Source: Numida meleagris
Taxonomy: Eukaryota > Chordata > Aves > Galliformes > Numididae
Assembly: GCF_002078875.1 (NCBI RefSeq)
Contig: NC_034424.1
Coordinates: 7,032,201-7,096,200, forward strand
Length of the DNA: 64,000 nt
Reading direction: 5' to 3'
In this document: in pieces, positions 23,501 through 36,800 of the stretch
How positions within the stretch are numbered: position 1 is the stretch's first letter
Layout: every line of letters starts with the position of its first letter
The notes under the pieces: model-generated
Database searches by the model: none
Told to the model about the DNA's origin: nothing
Seen by the model: only the letters and a program-made list of their open reading frames with translations
Position numbers and translations under genes: made by a program

Positions 23501-24458
23501 TTCTCCCTGTCCTCTCCCCTCGCTGCGTTGCCCAAGCAGTGCTCCCTGGGAAGATGTCCTCCCCTTCAGAGTGTGGCAAACACCCACCTTTGGGACGCCG
23601 TGTGCCCGTCTGAGTCACGCAGGAAGAGCACAGAGCCGGGAGGTGGGAGCTGGGCACTTTCCAGGAAAAGCTGGGCTGAAACCACACAAGCCATTTCCTT
23701 GCAGACTCGAGCCATTATCCCACCGCCAGACACAAGCACGTTGCACTCGGTGAGCGCTGGGGAGGTGGGGGGTGCTCCCACACGGCCTCACTGCAAAGCT
23801 CTGCTCCCAGAAGAATGCTCTGGCAGGGGATGGCCGTGGGGCCATCGCTGACACATTGCTCTTTTCACTTCTTCTGCGGCATCCGTGGAGAAACCACCCC
23901 GTTGCCTTGTTAGCAGCAATGGGCACAGGGGCAGTCTCCTCCCTGCGTGGTTTTTTGGTCAGTTCTAACCCAAACCAGACACCAGCTAAGAAAAATCCCT
24001 GCTCCCCATTTGGAGGGATGGAGGACTTTGCTGTGGGCTGCAGCTCATCCAGCTTTCAGGCAAATATCCACAGCTCTGGGCTCGTCCTTCCGCAGAAGAG
24101 GCACTTTTGGCTCCAAGTGCAAATTTCAGGGTGTGATTGTCTGTTCTGCACTGAAACATTGCAAGATTAATGGAAAAGTGATACTGGGAGAAGCTGATTT
24201 GCGTTACTGTTGAGAGAAGTTGTGGCTTTCTTGTGGCTGGGGCTGTAGGAGTCCAAATGTGACCCCGGGCAATTCATCCCATTCCTCATTTCCAGGAGAG
24301 GTGAAACAAAGGGAAAACCAACACCCCAGCTCCTGGGACACTGGCAGGTTGCTCAGCCAGGCAGCAGAGCTCAGGCCACGAAGCAGCGACGTTACTGTGA
24401 GCTTTGGCCAGAAACACAGAAAAAATGCCAAAACTCACGGAGCCCATGTTCACTGCAG
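20536..24458. other. Intergenic DNA, no gene seen
   Basis: Non-coding. A short (ACAG)n microsatellite lies at about 23187-23202. The 190-codon minus-strand frame at 23115-23687 has no recognisable domain and is overlapped by frames on the other strand. Confidence 0.6.
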
Positions 24459-24523
24459 GGAGTTGGATTGGATGAGCTTTAAAGGCCCCTTCCAGCTCAA
24501 ACCATGCGATGATTTCTATGATC
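24459..24523 (+). mobile_element. CR1 LINE 3' tail
   Basis: Forward CR1 3' end: GAGTTGGATTGGATGAGC, then CCCCTTCCAGCTCAAACC and a decayed ATTTCTATGAT terminus. Confidence 0.85.
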
Positions 24524-24595
24524 CCTTCCTGCATCTCCCTGCTCTCTCTGTGAGATTGTCTTCGTTCACAAGTCGACCAGCAGCAATCATGTGAG

Positions 24596-24860
24596 CTCTA
24601 TAAACATTTAATGGAAGAGACACTTTTAATGTAATTATAATTTAAGCATAAAATATGTCACTTCTGTAGGATTTTGTTGTCTGGTGCATAATTACTTTAT
24701 GGCACTATAAAAATATATTGCATTATGATGCCTTACCGTGCTTTGCTCAAATAATTTATAGCACAGTAATAGCGTGGAACGATAGTCAAGACCATTGTAC
24801 CCAATCTAGCATATACATAGGAATTGTGGAAAATAATGATCGTGTTTAAGCGCTCATTTA
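24596..24860. other. AT-rich repeat-free island; candidate conserved non-coding element
   Basis: Strongly AT-rich but not simple-repeat sequence, with several TAATTA/TTTAAT-type words and TTTATGGC. No long frame. The sharp boundary with GC-rich flanks suggests constraint rather than drift, but only an alignment could show it. Confidence 0.35.
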
Positions 24861-25147
24861 ATTATTTTTCGGTCTGGGCTGAGGTGTTTTTTTATCCCAG
24901 TTTCATCCCTGCATCCCCACTGGATTATAGTCAAGGTATCCAGAGGGATACTTAAAAAGCAAAGACATGGGAGCCGAATGCAGAGGGTTTTTTTTTTATG
25001 TGCCATTTCCAAACAATGGGAGGGAAGAGTAGGGTTGGCCACAGGTTATCAGGGCTGGATACAGCTTCCAGAATTTCTTCCCAAAGCCACATGTTGGAAA
25101 CCTTCCCACTGTGAGCCCACTGAGACATCAAGACACAGCATCGAGGG

Positions 25148-25195
25148 CTGGCCTTGGTGATTGTAGAGGTCTTTTCCAGCATCAATGGTTCTGAT
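25148..25195 (+). mobile_element. CR1 LINE 3' tail, degenerate
   Basis: Forward CR1 remnant: CTTGGTGATTGTAGAGGTC followed by TTTTCCAGCATCAATGGTTCTG. Only the last ~50 bases of the element remain. Confidence 0.7.
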
Positions 25196-28100
25196 TTCTC
25201 CGGATCAACAAACCAAACCCTTTCTGCTTTTGAGGTTCTTAGCATCTATGCCCTCGAACCAAAACCTCAGCGACTTCTGAAGCAAGACGCTGATTCGAAA
25301 ACAGCCACCCGCTTTTCACCTTAGAAAGAGGGAAGTGAAATACTTCTCGGCAGCGTTTCCCACCTTGGCACCCCCCATCGCACATCGGCTGATCTGGGGC
25401 ACGTGCACCCATTGCAGGGAGCTCTGAGATGGGTGCTATGGGAGCGCTGCAAGGGGGGGAGAGCCTGGTTCTGCCCCTCTCCCCTCCCCCCCAGCATGGG
25501 GTGTTCATTGCCCCAAGGCCATTTGTTTTGTGTGTTTTGGAGGAGCTGTGAAGGTGGGTGGAATGGGAGCTCCAGGCAAAGCCATCCCCGTGAGCAGAGT
25601 TTAAAACTGAAATTACAGCTCCAGAAGGATTTGGAAGACTCAGTGGTGTTGTAGGACTCGCTGTTAGGAAGCAATAACACTTTTCTTTTTCATCTCCATG
25701 CTTTCCTCTGCGTGCATGTGGGAAGCTGCCGTGGATGTGCAGAAGAGAACCCATGGAGGTCGGCCCCAGCCCTTCGCCCTGCCCTCCCACCACAGCGATG
25801 CCACACATCTTTGGGATGCACAGAGGAATTCAGAGAGGTGTGGGCCATTCCTCCACGAGAGCACTGAGTCACAGAAGTGCTCTGCGCTGAAATACAATAA
25901 AAGAAAGGGGGTTTCATTATTTGGGGCTGCGACTCCAGGGGCAACGTCCCCAACCTGGGCAGGTTTGCAGCAGCATCCCCAGGGCAGAGCCATCCTCCTC
26001 CCACCACATCCATGGCTGGGAGCAGGGGCGAGGGTCTAAAAACAGCGGTGGGCTCTGGGTATGCATCTTCAGCAAAGAGACTCATAAATGCAGCCGGGAC
26101 TGAAAATCAATTCCTTAAAGCTGAAATCAATAACAATAACTAATATTAATAGTGATTATCCTTTCTTTATTGCACTTTGCAGTTGGAAATGAATTGTTTT
26201 TAAGGATTAGCGGCAGCTGAACTCTGTAATGCAATGTAAGACCGAAGATTTACTATGAAAACACAGCTTATGAGGAAAGACCCATTACTGCTGATGGAAT
26301 ACACTTTTGAAATAGCTACGGCCGCTGCTTCCATGGAGCAAATGGAGCCTTGGAACCTGCAGTCGGCAGAGGGTTTAGATTTCTGGCAGGAGACAGGGAT
26401 TTGGGGCTCTAACCCTGTCTGGTTTTCTTGCAGTCTGACTTCTTGGTTCCCAGACATCCCAAATGCATTTTCATTTTTGGTGTCTTTTATCTGAAACAGC
26501 CTCAGACATGCAAAACTCCGGGGGGAGGGGAGGAAGAAAGGGAAGTATGCTAAGCCAGCCATATATCTATCTGAGTCAGCCATACATATATGAGACAGCA
26601 GTGTCAAGAGCCGTGTGTGTCAGAGTTTCCAAAAAGCAGAGAGCGTGAGGTGTGTGCTGAGCGCTTTAGGAAAGTCTGGTCTTGAGCATCCCCATGGGAC
26701 TCCTTATGTTCCGAAGAGCTTCTGCAGACTGAGCGCTCCGATGAGCAGTGTCAGACTGGGAGGCTCCTGCAGAGAGACGGATGCAGCATGCCCGGGGCAC
26801 CGGGCTCCATCCTGCTCTTCTGCCCATCTGTCTGCTGAGCCCAAACCATACTTCGTGCTTCTGGTTCCTGTCACCAGGAAGTGGTGATGCCTCAGGTGCT
26901 GGGAGCGGATTTGGGTTGGTTTGGGTTTCTTTGGTGGAGCAGAGGGGATCGTGAACCAGGGACATGGTGGGTAGCTCTGCTGCCAAGAGTTTATTTGCTG
27001 TCCCTGGGGGGTTGTTATTTGTGAGAAAGCGGTTCCCATCTCTTCCCACACTGCTCCTTTATGGGAGCTCGAGGCATCTTGCTGTTGAACTTGGAGGCCA
27101 CCAGCCATGTCCATATGCAAAGACCAGCAGAGGAGCCACCTCACAGGCACTGGTCATGCCTTTAGGTTGCCTTTAACCCCAGTTTCTTCTGGGAGAAGGC
27201 AATGTCTGCAGTGAGAGCATCTGAGAAAGCCTGGACATGACAACTGTAGCAGAAATGCTAAGTCAGGTCTTGAAGCAGTGATGGAGCACCTGGTGGGAAG
27301 GCAGGGCCAGCCCAGGAGAGCTCAGGTGCACGCAATGGACCTGGGTGACTGGAAGGGGTGGAGCCAGGATCCACCCCTGCCCAGCCCTCATTTAAGGGTT
27401 AGCAGTGGAGGTGAGGGTTTTTTGCTCGAGATCCCTCCCCATCTGAGGCCTTCTGAAGGTGAGCAGCTTCTTTCCTTTATTTCTGTGCCCATGCTGTTGC
27501 ATGTGAGTAAATCTTTACTTGCTGTAGCCTGGGCTCTTGCTACTGCAATGCTGCCTGGTTGGCACCTCCAGCACACAGCATCCTGAGGCTGGTTAGGTGT
27601 AGAGCTCCTCCACCTTTGATTCCTGGGTTGTTCACTCACTCTTCTTTTTAACACTGTGAAGTTTCTCCTATTAGCTGAGTTGTAAAGACAAGCAGAATGA
27701 AAGCCTTTTGCAAACAGCAATAGATCAGTGGCAGCTGGTGTGAGCAGACTGATCCTATCGCCTTATTGATCTCTGTTAAAGGGGATTGACACTTTTCACC
27801 CAGCAAAGGTTCTTTCCTTTTTATTGGAAGCATGGCCTTTCCTCCAGAAAGCAGGGCTCTTGCCTCTGTTTTTTTCTCTACCATGTTAATTCTCAGCTGC
27901 CTTCCTATTGTACAAAGACTTTTATCGTGCTTGTCCTGTTGTTCCCAGGTTTGCTGGAAATCTGTGTTTGAATCATAAAATGCACTTTCCAATGGACACA
28001 ATATTCTGGTAACTGGAACAATAACCATTTACAAGATGAAGGTAACTTAGATGACTCAATGTTTCCCGCTGAGCTGCTTTCCTTCCCTCACTTGTGCCTT

Positions 28101-30003
28101 TCCATGGAGATATTTCGGCCATCCCAGAAACAGAAGCACTGGGATCTCTCCCAGTTGGGTTGAGCCCTCTGAGCTCCCTTCCATCGGTGCCAGCCTGGAA
28201 GGATTTATGAGTGCTTCTCTCAGCCTGGCATGTGTTGTGCAGATGTCTCGAGACTGGCTCAGCTTTGAACTCGCTCTAACCATTCAATTTTTTTCAGTTG
28301 CGCATCGTTGCTAATTTCCTCCAACTCATCTTCTGAGGGCGGGGGGGCTGGAAAGCAGCTTCTTTCTCCCTGCTTGGAGACAGCCTCTGTGGCCCCACAA
28401 AAGGGAGACGGTGGTGTCATTCTCTTGGGAAGGGTCATGAGATGGCAGTGGGAATGGTGCTGGAGATGCCCCATGCTTGAGGGGGAAACCTATGCCACCT
28501 GGGTGGGTGTGCCCACCATGAGGATGCACTGAGATGCACACGTCACCTGCCCGCCTCCTCCCAGCGCAGCGTCTGCTGGCTGGCATCTCGTTCAGATGCT
28601 CATACTTTCCCAATGAGTGTGTTTTCATTCACAGAATGAGTCACAGCGAGGGGCAGGAAGAGCTGACGAGCAGCCTGCTGGCACACACAGGGTGGGCACA
28701 CACAGATCCCATGGACACCCAGGGGATGCAATTCCCAGCTGGCAGAGAGGGAAGTGCAGGACCTCGAAGCCCTTTGCAAGGGCTGAGCATCCTCTGCTGA
28801 CTGTGGGAATCGAGGGCCTTTTGCAGGTTGCTCCTTGGGGCCCTTTTAAATTTGGGGTTTCCTGCTCATGCACTCCAACTGTATCCTTCTGAGGGGGCTG
28901 AGAGCCCTGCAAGGCATGGGATGCCAGCAGGTACCGAACCCCGCTGCTTCTCTCACACGCACACACACGCTCTGTTTTCAGAAAGGAAGTGGTTAGCAAT
29001 ATCTCTCTCTGCAGCTCTGGGTGTTCTGCTGTGTCCCAGCTCCCTGCCACCTCCCCATGTGTCTGCCTGCTGCCACCCGCCCAGCACCAACGCGGAGAGG
29101 GAGGGGACGAGGCGTGGGGGATGGAGAGGGGCTGGGGAGAAACGAGATAACGCACGGATTGATCCGTCCAAAGGTTAAGGAGCTGAACTTATTTAACTCC
29201 TGTTAGCTTATTTATTGTCCCTGAGTTATATTTGTGACTGCGACTGAGCAGATTACCGCAGGATTGCTGGGTAGATTTAGAAACCCGGGGTGTTTTTCTA
29301 GCTCAGTGTGCGTGTGTGCATGTGTCTGTGTGCGTGCGCTGCTCGCTTTGAGCGTTCCCCTTACCCACTGCCATTAGGGATGAATGTAAGCACTCATCTG
29401 TACATTGAGAGGCAGAGAAGGGGAAAAAAAAAAAAATCTCTTTGCTCATCAGATCAGAAACTAAATTTATGCCGGGTGCAACATATGCTCTTTATTATGC
29501 CATGAAAGCGGTGGGTAATAATTCCTCTGTCCTCAGAAACAGGGACACTTACTGCAGTAAAAACATATAGATAGATATATATAAAACCCTCCCACTGGTG
29601 GTAAACACATGCGTCATGCGTGATTGCTGGAAGCTGGAGCTGGTAAGCGCTGGATGGGGATGAGTAATGTTTGTTATGGCCCTGTGACTACCGGGCACTC
29701 AGTAGCAGGAGCAGCACAGCGGTGGCATGGGGCCCAGGAGAGAGACCAAAGTCCCATCCAAGCTTGGCTGCGGGCTCCTGGCCTGATCTCTCCGGGCTCC
29801 CCATCCCCTCCTGGAGCCCCATGGCCATGTGGGGCTCAATACGGGAATCAGAGGAGTGGGATAGGTGTCATAAAGAGGGGCAAGGTGCATTGTTCAGGTG
29901 GCTTGGCGAACGCCTGTTGTTACATCAGTTTCTTTTCTTTCTCTGTCTCTGTAAAACAGCCACAAAAAACGATGACTAATTTCTCCATGGAATATTCGCC
30001 TTT
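25196..30003. other. Intergenic DNA, no gene seen
   Basis: Mostly GC-rich non-coding DNA. There are short GT/CA-rich patches at about 28955-28975 and 29306-29340, a 13-A run at 29424-29436 and an ATAGATAGATATATATA stretch near 29570. No gene recognised. Confidence 0.6.
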
Positions 30004-30018
30004 AAAAAAAAAAAAAAA
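30004..30018. repeat. Poly-A run (15 A)
   Basis: Fifteen A shortly before a CR1 tail. There is no retrocopied gene upstream of it that I recognise. Confidence 0.8.
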
Positions 30019-30049
30019 CAGACCCCAGGCTTGTGGAGACTTTCAGCTT

Positions 30050-30257
30050 CTCAGGTTGGATATTAGGAAAAATTTCTTCTCTGAAAGAGTGGTGATGCAT
30101 TGGAACTGCCCAGGGAGGGGGTGGAGTCCCAGTCCATGGAGGTGCTCCAGAGCCATGGAGATGTGGCACTGAGGGGCATGGTCAGTGGCCATGGTGGGCT
30201 GGGTTGGGGTTGGACATGAGGATATCAGAGGTCTTTTCCAATCTGAATGATTCTATG
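30050..30257 (+). mobile_element. CR1 LINE 3' end, best-preserved copy
   Basis: About 208 bases of forward CR1: GGTTGGATATTAGGAAAAA, TTTCTTCTCTGAAAGAGTGG, GGAGGTGCTCCAGAGCC, GATGTGGCACTGAGGG, GGTCTTTTCCAATCTGAATG and a terminal ATTCTATG. This is the 3' untranslated end of a 5'-truncated element. The GATGTGGCACTG block marks the same subtype as the copies at 46851, 50495 and 53920. Confidence 0.92.
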
Positions 30258-30419
30258 TTTTTCTCCCTTGAAGTCCGAGTGTGTGTCTGGCTTATGGACC
30301 CAGCTGGGAAAGGATCTAAATGGGGAGCACATGGAGAGGTTGTCCTGGGTGAGGCTGGGCACAGCAGGCGGCGTGGGTTGGGTTTTGGAGCTCCCTAGGG
30401 AGCTTAAGAGCTCCCCATA

Positions 30420-30479
30420 GGAGTTGGACTTGGTGATCCTTATGGGTCCCTTCCAACTTGGGATATTCTGTGATTCTAT
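30420..30479 (+). mobile_element. CR1 LINE 3' tail
   Basis: Forward CR1 terminus: GGAGTTGGACTTGGTGATCC, GGGTCCCTTCCAACTTGG and ATTCTGTGATTCTATT. It lies 160 bases downstream of another CR1 tail in the same orientation but is a different subtype. Confidence 0.88.
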
Positions 30480-33479
30480 TGGAGTTTGGAGATGTGGGGC
30501 CCAGGCTTTGTGGGGTCACTCACAGACCTGCAGATGTCCCAGATGAACCCCAGTGATAGCTACAGCGGGTCAGAAAGATCTGAGAAAACAAAAGGTTCTG
30601 AAGATGTTCAGGAGGAGGATGTCAAGAGGATGGCTTGGAAGACGTGGCTGTGGGACATGAGATCAGCAGGGAGGGTGCACCCTCCAACCATGCATCCATC
30701 CGTGCGTCCATCCATCGTCTCTCCATCCGTCACAGGTTGCTGGGATGAGGAAACCGATGTGAAATCAATGGAAGAGGAAGGGCTGGTGTCTGGAAAGTGC
30801 TTGGACCCATGTTAAAAACAATATGTATAAGGACAACAGAGGGAGTGCACATATGTATGAATAGCAAACCTATCCATCATTTTAAGTCAGAAACAGAGCC
30901 CTGAAGAGCCATGGAGCAGTGCTGCCACCAGGAATCAGGGCAGGTCCCTCCCAGGTCTGATCACACATGACATTGAGTGCTGGTCCAGCACCAGCCCTGA
31001 GATCTTCTGTGTTGACAGTGAGATGGAAATATCCTCCAGCATAAAGGCAGCAATGTGAGGGGGTTCAGCTCGAAGGAAAGCCCAGACTGCAGTGCTGGAG
31101 CCGTGCATGTGGCTCCTGGAACATCGGCTCAGCTCCTGCAGCAGGTCTGCTGCAAACACAGGGGGACAGCTATTGTGTGTGTACAGGACCAGTCTCTAGC
31201 TGCTTATTTTATTTGTTGGGCAGAGGGATAATTGACAGGTGGCTGTCTGGAAGAGATGAAGCCCTCCAGCAAAACTGCAGCTCCGGCAAGATGCGAGCGA
31301 CAGAGAAATGGCTCCAGAGGTGATAGACTTGTTACTTTTAACACCGCCGGAGATATAAGGGAGCAGGGTTGAATCGCAGTTCAGAACAATCATACCTAAC
31401 TGCTGAACTAAATAAAAGTGATGATTTCATACCGGTGTCTGTGACTGCCTCAGACTGAGCTGGGATTAACGAGCGTGTTGTTGCCTTTGGAAGGGTAGTG
31501 CACGCCCGAGGACTTCAGGTTCCTTTTTTAAGGAGTGCATCGCCCAGGAGGAGGGCAGGGATATGGAATGGGTGCACCCCAAAGCAGCAGTGATGTTTGC
31601 CCCCCAGCTAACGAACCTTGCTGGGAGAAGCAGGGAGCAGGATGATGTCACTGGGATGGGCTGGTGCCCAGGTCCCCCCACCGGTTGCAGATATCCATCT
31701 TTCCTCATTTTCTTCTTCATTTTTGTCCTTTTTCTGAGCTGCCCTGCCTGGGACTTTGAAGCCTACAGATCTCCCCTAGGCCTGGCGTTTTTGCCCCTCA
31801 ATGAATCTGTGCCTGTTTTGATGATACACAGTGTTATCTGCTTCAGACTCTTACAAACAAAAACAGGAGCTTAAACATTAACCCCTGCCACCACAGCACC
31901 CTGACCTGTTGCTCTCTGAGAACTGACTTCTCATAGGGCAGATTTCTGTCTGTTTCTTTATCAACCTCAAACTTTTTTTTTTAACTGTTTACTAGAGTTT
32001 GCCCCCTGCGATGTTTATGATGTAGCACTACAGAGTCTCTTGCCCTGCCTTGCTGCACGCTGCAGTGGTTTGGGGCTGTGCTGGGACTGGGAGAGCTGGA
32101 TCCCGTTGGCCGCATCCCTCTGCGCTCCCACCTCCGTGCGGCTTTGCAGCAAATCAAAGTGCAACAAATGGCTTTGCATCATTTCTTTGAGGAGCCCTGG
32201 GCCTTGTATGTTATCTTGAGGGCAGGGTATATGCTCCAATAAAAGAAGGCTTTATTACCGACTGCAACGGAGCCAAGGATTCAAACACGTATCGCCTTGT
32301 GAGTTTGTCATAAACTCCCTTTTATGGCCCTTCCAGTTTATGGCTAATGGGGATTTACAGTGGGAAGAAGGGGCCATGCGCTCTAATTAATGCAGTTATT
32401 AGGCTGGGAGGGCTCAGCACAGCCAGCCCTGCACTCTCCCTTCAGCGTGGCCCTGCAGAGCACACAGGCAACGTCTGTCCCCACATGGGGACCCATGGGA
32501 TGGATGGGGAGCCAAGGGAGATCACTTCTATGGGCTCCCAGAGAAGCTGAGCACGGCATAGGGCAGTGGAGGCTGTGCTGAAAATATGTTGAAAATATCA
32601 CTTGGGTGCTTCTTCTGTCAATTAAAAGTCATTGTTCCTCATCCATCTTTGGGCTCTGGATGAGTTCTTAGCCTGGCTCCATCCCTGCCACCCCTGGGGA
32701 CATGGAATGTGGTCCCGTTGATATCAGCCCAGTTTCCATCACATGTGACTCTGCTGGAATGAAGCTGCGAATGAGGCAGATTTCATGTGGTTGCAGCTTC
32801 TCACTGGGAATGCTTCACGCCGCTTCGCTCTGCAATTAAAAGCGAGGAGTTGGGGCGAGAACAGTCCTGCTAATCATTTGCAGTCCACTCCCTTGAGCTA
32901 AGTTGTCTTTGCAAAGCCAAAATTATATCATATCAGTCTCCAGAAGCTACCACAGAAGTTAAATATTAAGTGGCTTATGTTGCTGGAAACTTCCGCTGGC
33001 TTCAGCTTGATCACAGGTCAAGGATGCCGTCATCAAGAGCGGCCTTGATCTCGAGCAGCCGCCATGGAAATGGCCAAGCCCAGAGGGACTGGCATACAGT
33101 GGGGCCATAAATCCAGCCCCGCGGGGCAGCCCAGTGCTCCTGACCTCACAGAAGAGTGGGAACGCTGCTGGAAATGCCCACAAACCCAGGAGGGACTTTG
33201 GGGGCTGCGTCAGGTGGAGGAGCGCATCCAGCTCACCGTGCTGGAGAGCAGCGCACTGATTTTCCAAATCTCGCCCAGCCATGAGGGCAGAGCCAGCTGC
33301 TGAGGTCCCAGGTGCCAGTTTTTGCCCTCATTTCACTCCAGGAATTTCCTGCAAAGGGAAGAAGACACAGGATGAGGGCTGCAAGGATTTTGGGGGGAAG
33401 TTGCCAGGGATTGGGCACCCAGCTGCCTTCGAGGCGCGGCGAGGTCTGCAGTGGAGAAGTGAAAAGATTCAGCTCCTTC
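30480..33479. other. Intergenic DNA, no gene seen
   Basis: A CCATCCRT-type tetranucleotide patch lies at about 30690-30732. Otherwise unrecognised non-coding sequence. Confidence 0.6.
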
Positions 33480-33720
33480 TCACCACTATTATTAATATTC
33501 AAATTAATTAACTGTGCTGAGGGCTGGAGGAAATTGAATGTCGAGAACAACCTAAGCTCTGCTTTAGATTTTAAGCCATTTGGAGCTTTGATGTAAAGCT
33601 TGTGCTTTTATTATTATTATTTTTAAATCTCTTGATTTTTTTATGCCAACACCTGGCCTGCTTTAGAGGCGATGCAACAGTAATAAATGATCTCTATTAA
33701 TTGGCCGTCAGCTGATGGGG
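33480..33720. other. AT-rich island; candidate conserved non-coding element
   Basis: Complex AT-rich sequence with TAATTAAT, TTATTATTATTATTTTTAAA and TTAATTGG words. Compositionally like the other islands; no gene. Confidence 0.25.
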
Positions 33721-33857
33721 AGCAGCAGGCTCCCGGATCAACAGGGCACATTCATGGGGGTTATGGGGCCAGGCTTGGAGGGGGGGACGCAGCTGAGCTC
33801 CCCAGCATCCTGATGCAGGGCTCCCAAACAGGCAGGGACCTTTGGTGAGGTTAAATT

Positions 33858-33885
33858 AAAAAAAAAAAAAAAAAATTAAAAAAAA
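33858..33885. repeat. A-rich run (18 A, TT, 8 A)
   Basis: Eighteen A, two T, eight A. No retroposed sequence recognised alongside. Confidence 0.85.
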
Positions 33886-36800
33886 TTGAGGCTTTAATGA
33901 GGCAGAGCTTAAATACACACACTCCCTCTTTACCCATTTATTAAGTAATAATGGAACACTTTTGTCAAAGCTTAGGCACCAAATTTCTGACACCAGATGA
34001 GCTCTAAAGCTAATCAGGGGCTGGAAAAATGGGAATATAATTAAGGCTGCTGACAGCCCCGTGTCATTAACCTCACAGCTCTCAGGTGCCACACTGAACC
34101 ACAGCTGCAAAAAATACTGTATTACGGGCAGTTGGTTTCAGCTGTGGAAATGAATTTGGCTTTTAATGGCTCTGTAATGTCTCTAGGGCTGAGGTGGTGG
34201 CAGGGGGAGGGTGGTGTTCTGTGCTGGGTCAGCTTGTCTGGAGCCTGTGCTGCTCAGTGGTGAGTGAATGGGGGAAAATGAGGGCTTTCTGGGTGAGGGT
34301 TCAGGCTGGGGCAGTGCTGATCCCTCCTCCCCATGATTAATTATTGCCATTATTAGGAATGTGAGTGTCCGCTTTGCCCGAGTGTCTAGGATTCCTGCCT
34401 GCATCCAGTCCTCTGATGCGGGGCTGGTGTCTGTGCCACCTCCTGCTCTGTGACTTGGCTACAGAAGGGGAGGTAATAGTGGGGCCCTGGGGTTCCAGCA
34501 TCTCGCACAGCTGTTCCCTAGGCAGGCACTGTGGGACATGGGAAGGGTGGGGGTTTTGCCTGGGAAGGAAGGGGCCGTGTCACCGCCAGGAATAGCACCC
34601 AGGCGTCCCGTGACCTGAGCTCTCCTGCACAAAAACGTGATAAGGTTCCCAGCGCCAGGCACTGAGCAGCCATAGGAGAGCGCTGCAAAGGCCGCTGTCA
34701 GCGCCGCCTCCGAGGGCGAGCAACGCACAGAGCTGCTGCTTGTGAGCACGCTGCACCGTTCTCTGAGCAAAGGCTCTCAGCTCTCACTTGATGTGAAAAG
34801 CACCTATGAAGTGCTAATGAGCAGAGCAGCACTGAACCTGACTCAGCTCCAGTGTCAGTCATCATTCATCCTCTGCTGTCCCGCGCTTCCTAAGCGTGTC
34901 TCGCACTTTCTCTGCAGCCTTCTCAGTTTCTCGGGTGCAAAACTCAAGCTTTGGACAGCAGCAGAGGCAGGCAATGATGTCCTCGCTCTGTCTGCTTTGG
35001 AAGTCCTGGAGTGCGTTGGTGCGACCACAGCCACAGGAGCGGGGCAGTTTGGGATAAATCAAAAACAAAAGTGCCGTTATCCATATGGGACCTCACGAGT
35101 GCATTGCATACCCCAGCAATTCCGAGCACTCTGTGTACGGTTCTCGTTTGGTTTTAACTCAATTTCTTTGAGATGCAAATCAGAGGGATTATATTCAGAG
35201 GCTGCATCAGAAAGTCTTTAATCCAAATGGGCTATAAGATTTATTTAGAAGAGCCAAATGTCTTGTCTGGGACAGAAGCAACCGAGCTGAACTGAAACAG
35301 ATGGACATAAAGGAAATTAAGCAACTCTAATGGTCTTATCCAGAGTTTCAAAGTATTTGGTCTTCGGAAAGCTCCAGCTCCTGGAAACACGTGATGAGAT
35401 GGGGAGCTCAAGTTTCATTTAAAAACAGGCTTTGCAGTTCACTGAGAAAGACAATAATAATGTTTTCATTCCTCCTGTGTACAGAGGGAAGGCTGCCTTC
35501 CAAAGCCCAGCTCCTCAGCTCGGCTCATGACATCAGATGGAAGCGTATTGCACAACACTTGAATTCCTTGTCTTCATCACAGTATGGTTCTTTCAGCGGG
35601 CTGGATTTGGGATTTTGGAAGGCTGATGCTTCCCTGGGTTCTTGGGGTGCCAGGAGGCAGCTCCCCCTCATCTCTGCAAGGGGAAACCATCTGCAGCCTG
35701 GGCATCGAGGGGCAGCAGCCCTCCTGCTGGCAGCTGCACCGTGCCCTGCTTGGCTCAGTGCTGAGTACCCAGAGCAGAGAAGCTCCACGTGTCTGCGCCT
35801 TTGCCATCCTTCACCCCCGTGCTTTTGGATTTGGATTAAATAAAAGGTGAGAGAAGTGGGGAGGAAGGGAGGGAGCGTGAGAAGGAGCTCATCCGTTACC
35901 ATGCTGCGCGCAAGGCGGGAGGTCTTGGCCTTCTGGTTTGAGTGCTTATTCCCCATAAAATACATCTGAGAGAAATCAATACAAGAAGCACGCAAGAACT
36001 TAAATCAAAGCACAAAGAAGCTGCACTTGGCGAACGGAGCGACCTTGCAGAGAGCTGTCTGAGCTGAGGGCCCAGCCCTGCAGATGTAAAAGCTGTTGGA
36101 AAAAAATAGCGAGGCTGGCATGCAGGCTGCCGTGCACTGCCTTGGCATGGGCCTCAGACAGAATGATGTCTGTATAGGAAAACATATGAACAGGAGGTGT
36201 TGGCCATAGACTGGGTGACCAGCAGGAGGTCAAGCTGCCAGTTTTCCCCTAGAAGAGCAAGGAGAGCTGATGTGCTCCGGGACACCTATTTCAGCTCAAG
36301 GGATATAGATGCCAGCATTGCACCTGGCTTGGTGGTGCACCGTGTCCTCCAGGCTGCAGCCGTGGCTGTGCAAGACCTCAGCCCACGGGAACACTCGTGC
36401 AGATCAGAGCAAGCTTTGCAAGCAGCAGGCTGTTTCCAGCAGCAGCCCGTGCATCCAAGCAGGGCCACCTGAGTGCAGGTGCTGGCTGCTGACCCCGCTG
36501 CTGGGTCGCAGTGCCGTGCTGCAGACACCATAAATCTGCAGAGGTTTGCTGCAGTCAGAGCTCCACCTCTGCAGACCGCGGGGCGCATGTTCCCATGCTG
36601 GGAAATCTGACCCCTTGGTAGCCTGAGAGACAGGAGAAGCCTGGGTTTGGTGTTTTGAATAAGTGGCTTTTTATCTGAAATCCCTTTGGGAGCATGAGCT
36701 CAGTAACCAATGAAATTATATCTGTTGTTTCAAGCAGTGAAGAAAACTTGGCCTGATGTTTATTGAGATTTATGGCTTCCCTTGAGCTTAATTGTCTTTG

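Noticed and set aside
23115..23687. 190-codon minus-strand frame
   Set aside because: No recognisable domain, no splice or promoter context, and competing frames on the other strand.
30004..30018. Poly-A tail of a processed pseudogene
   Set aside because: The sequence before the run resembles no mRNA 3' end I recognise and no target-site duplication is evident.
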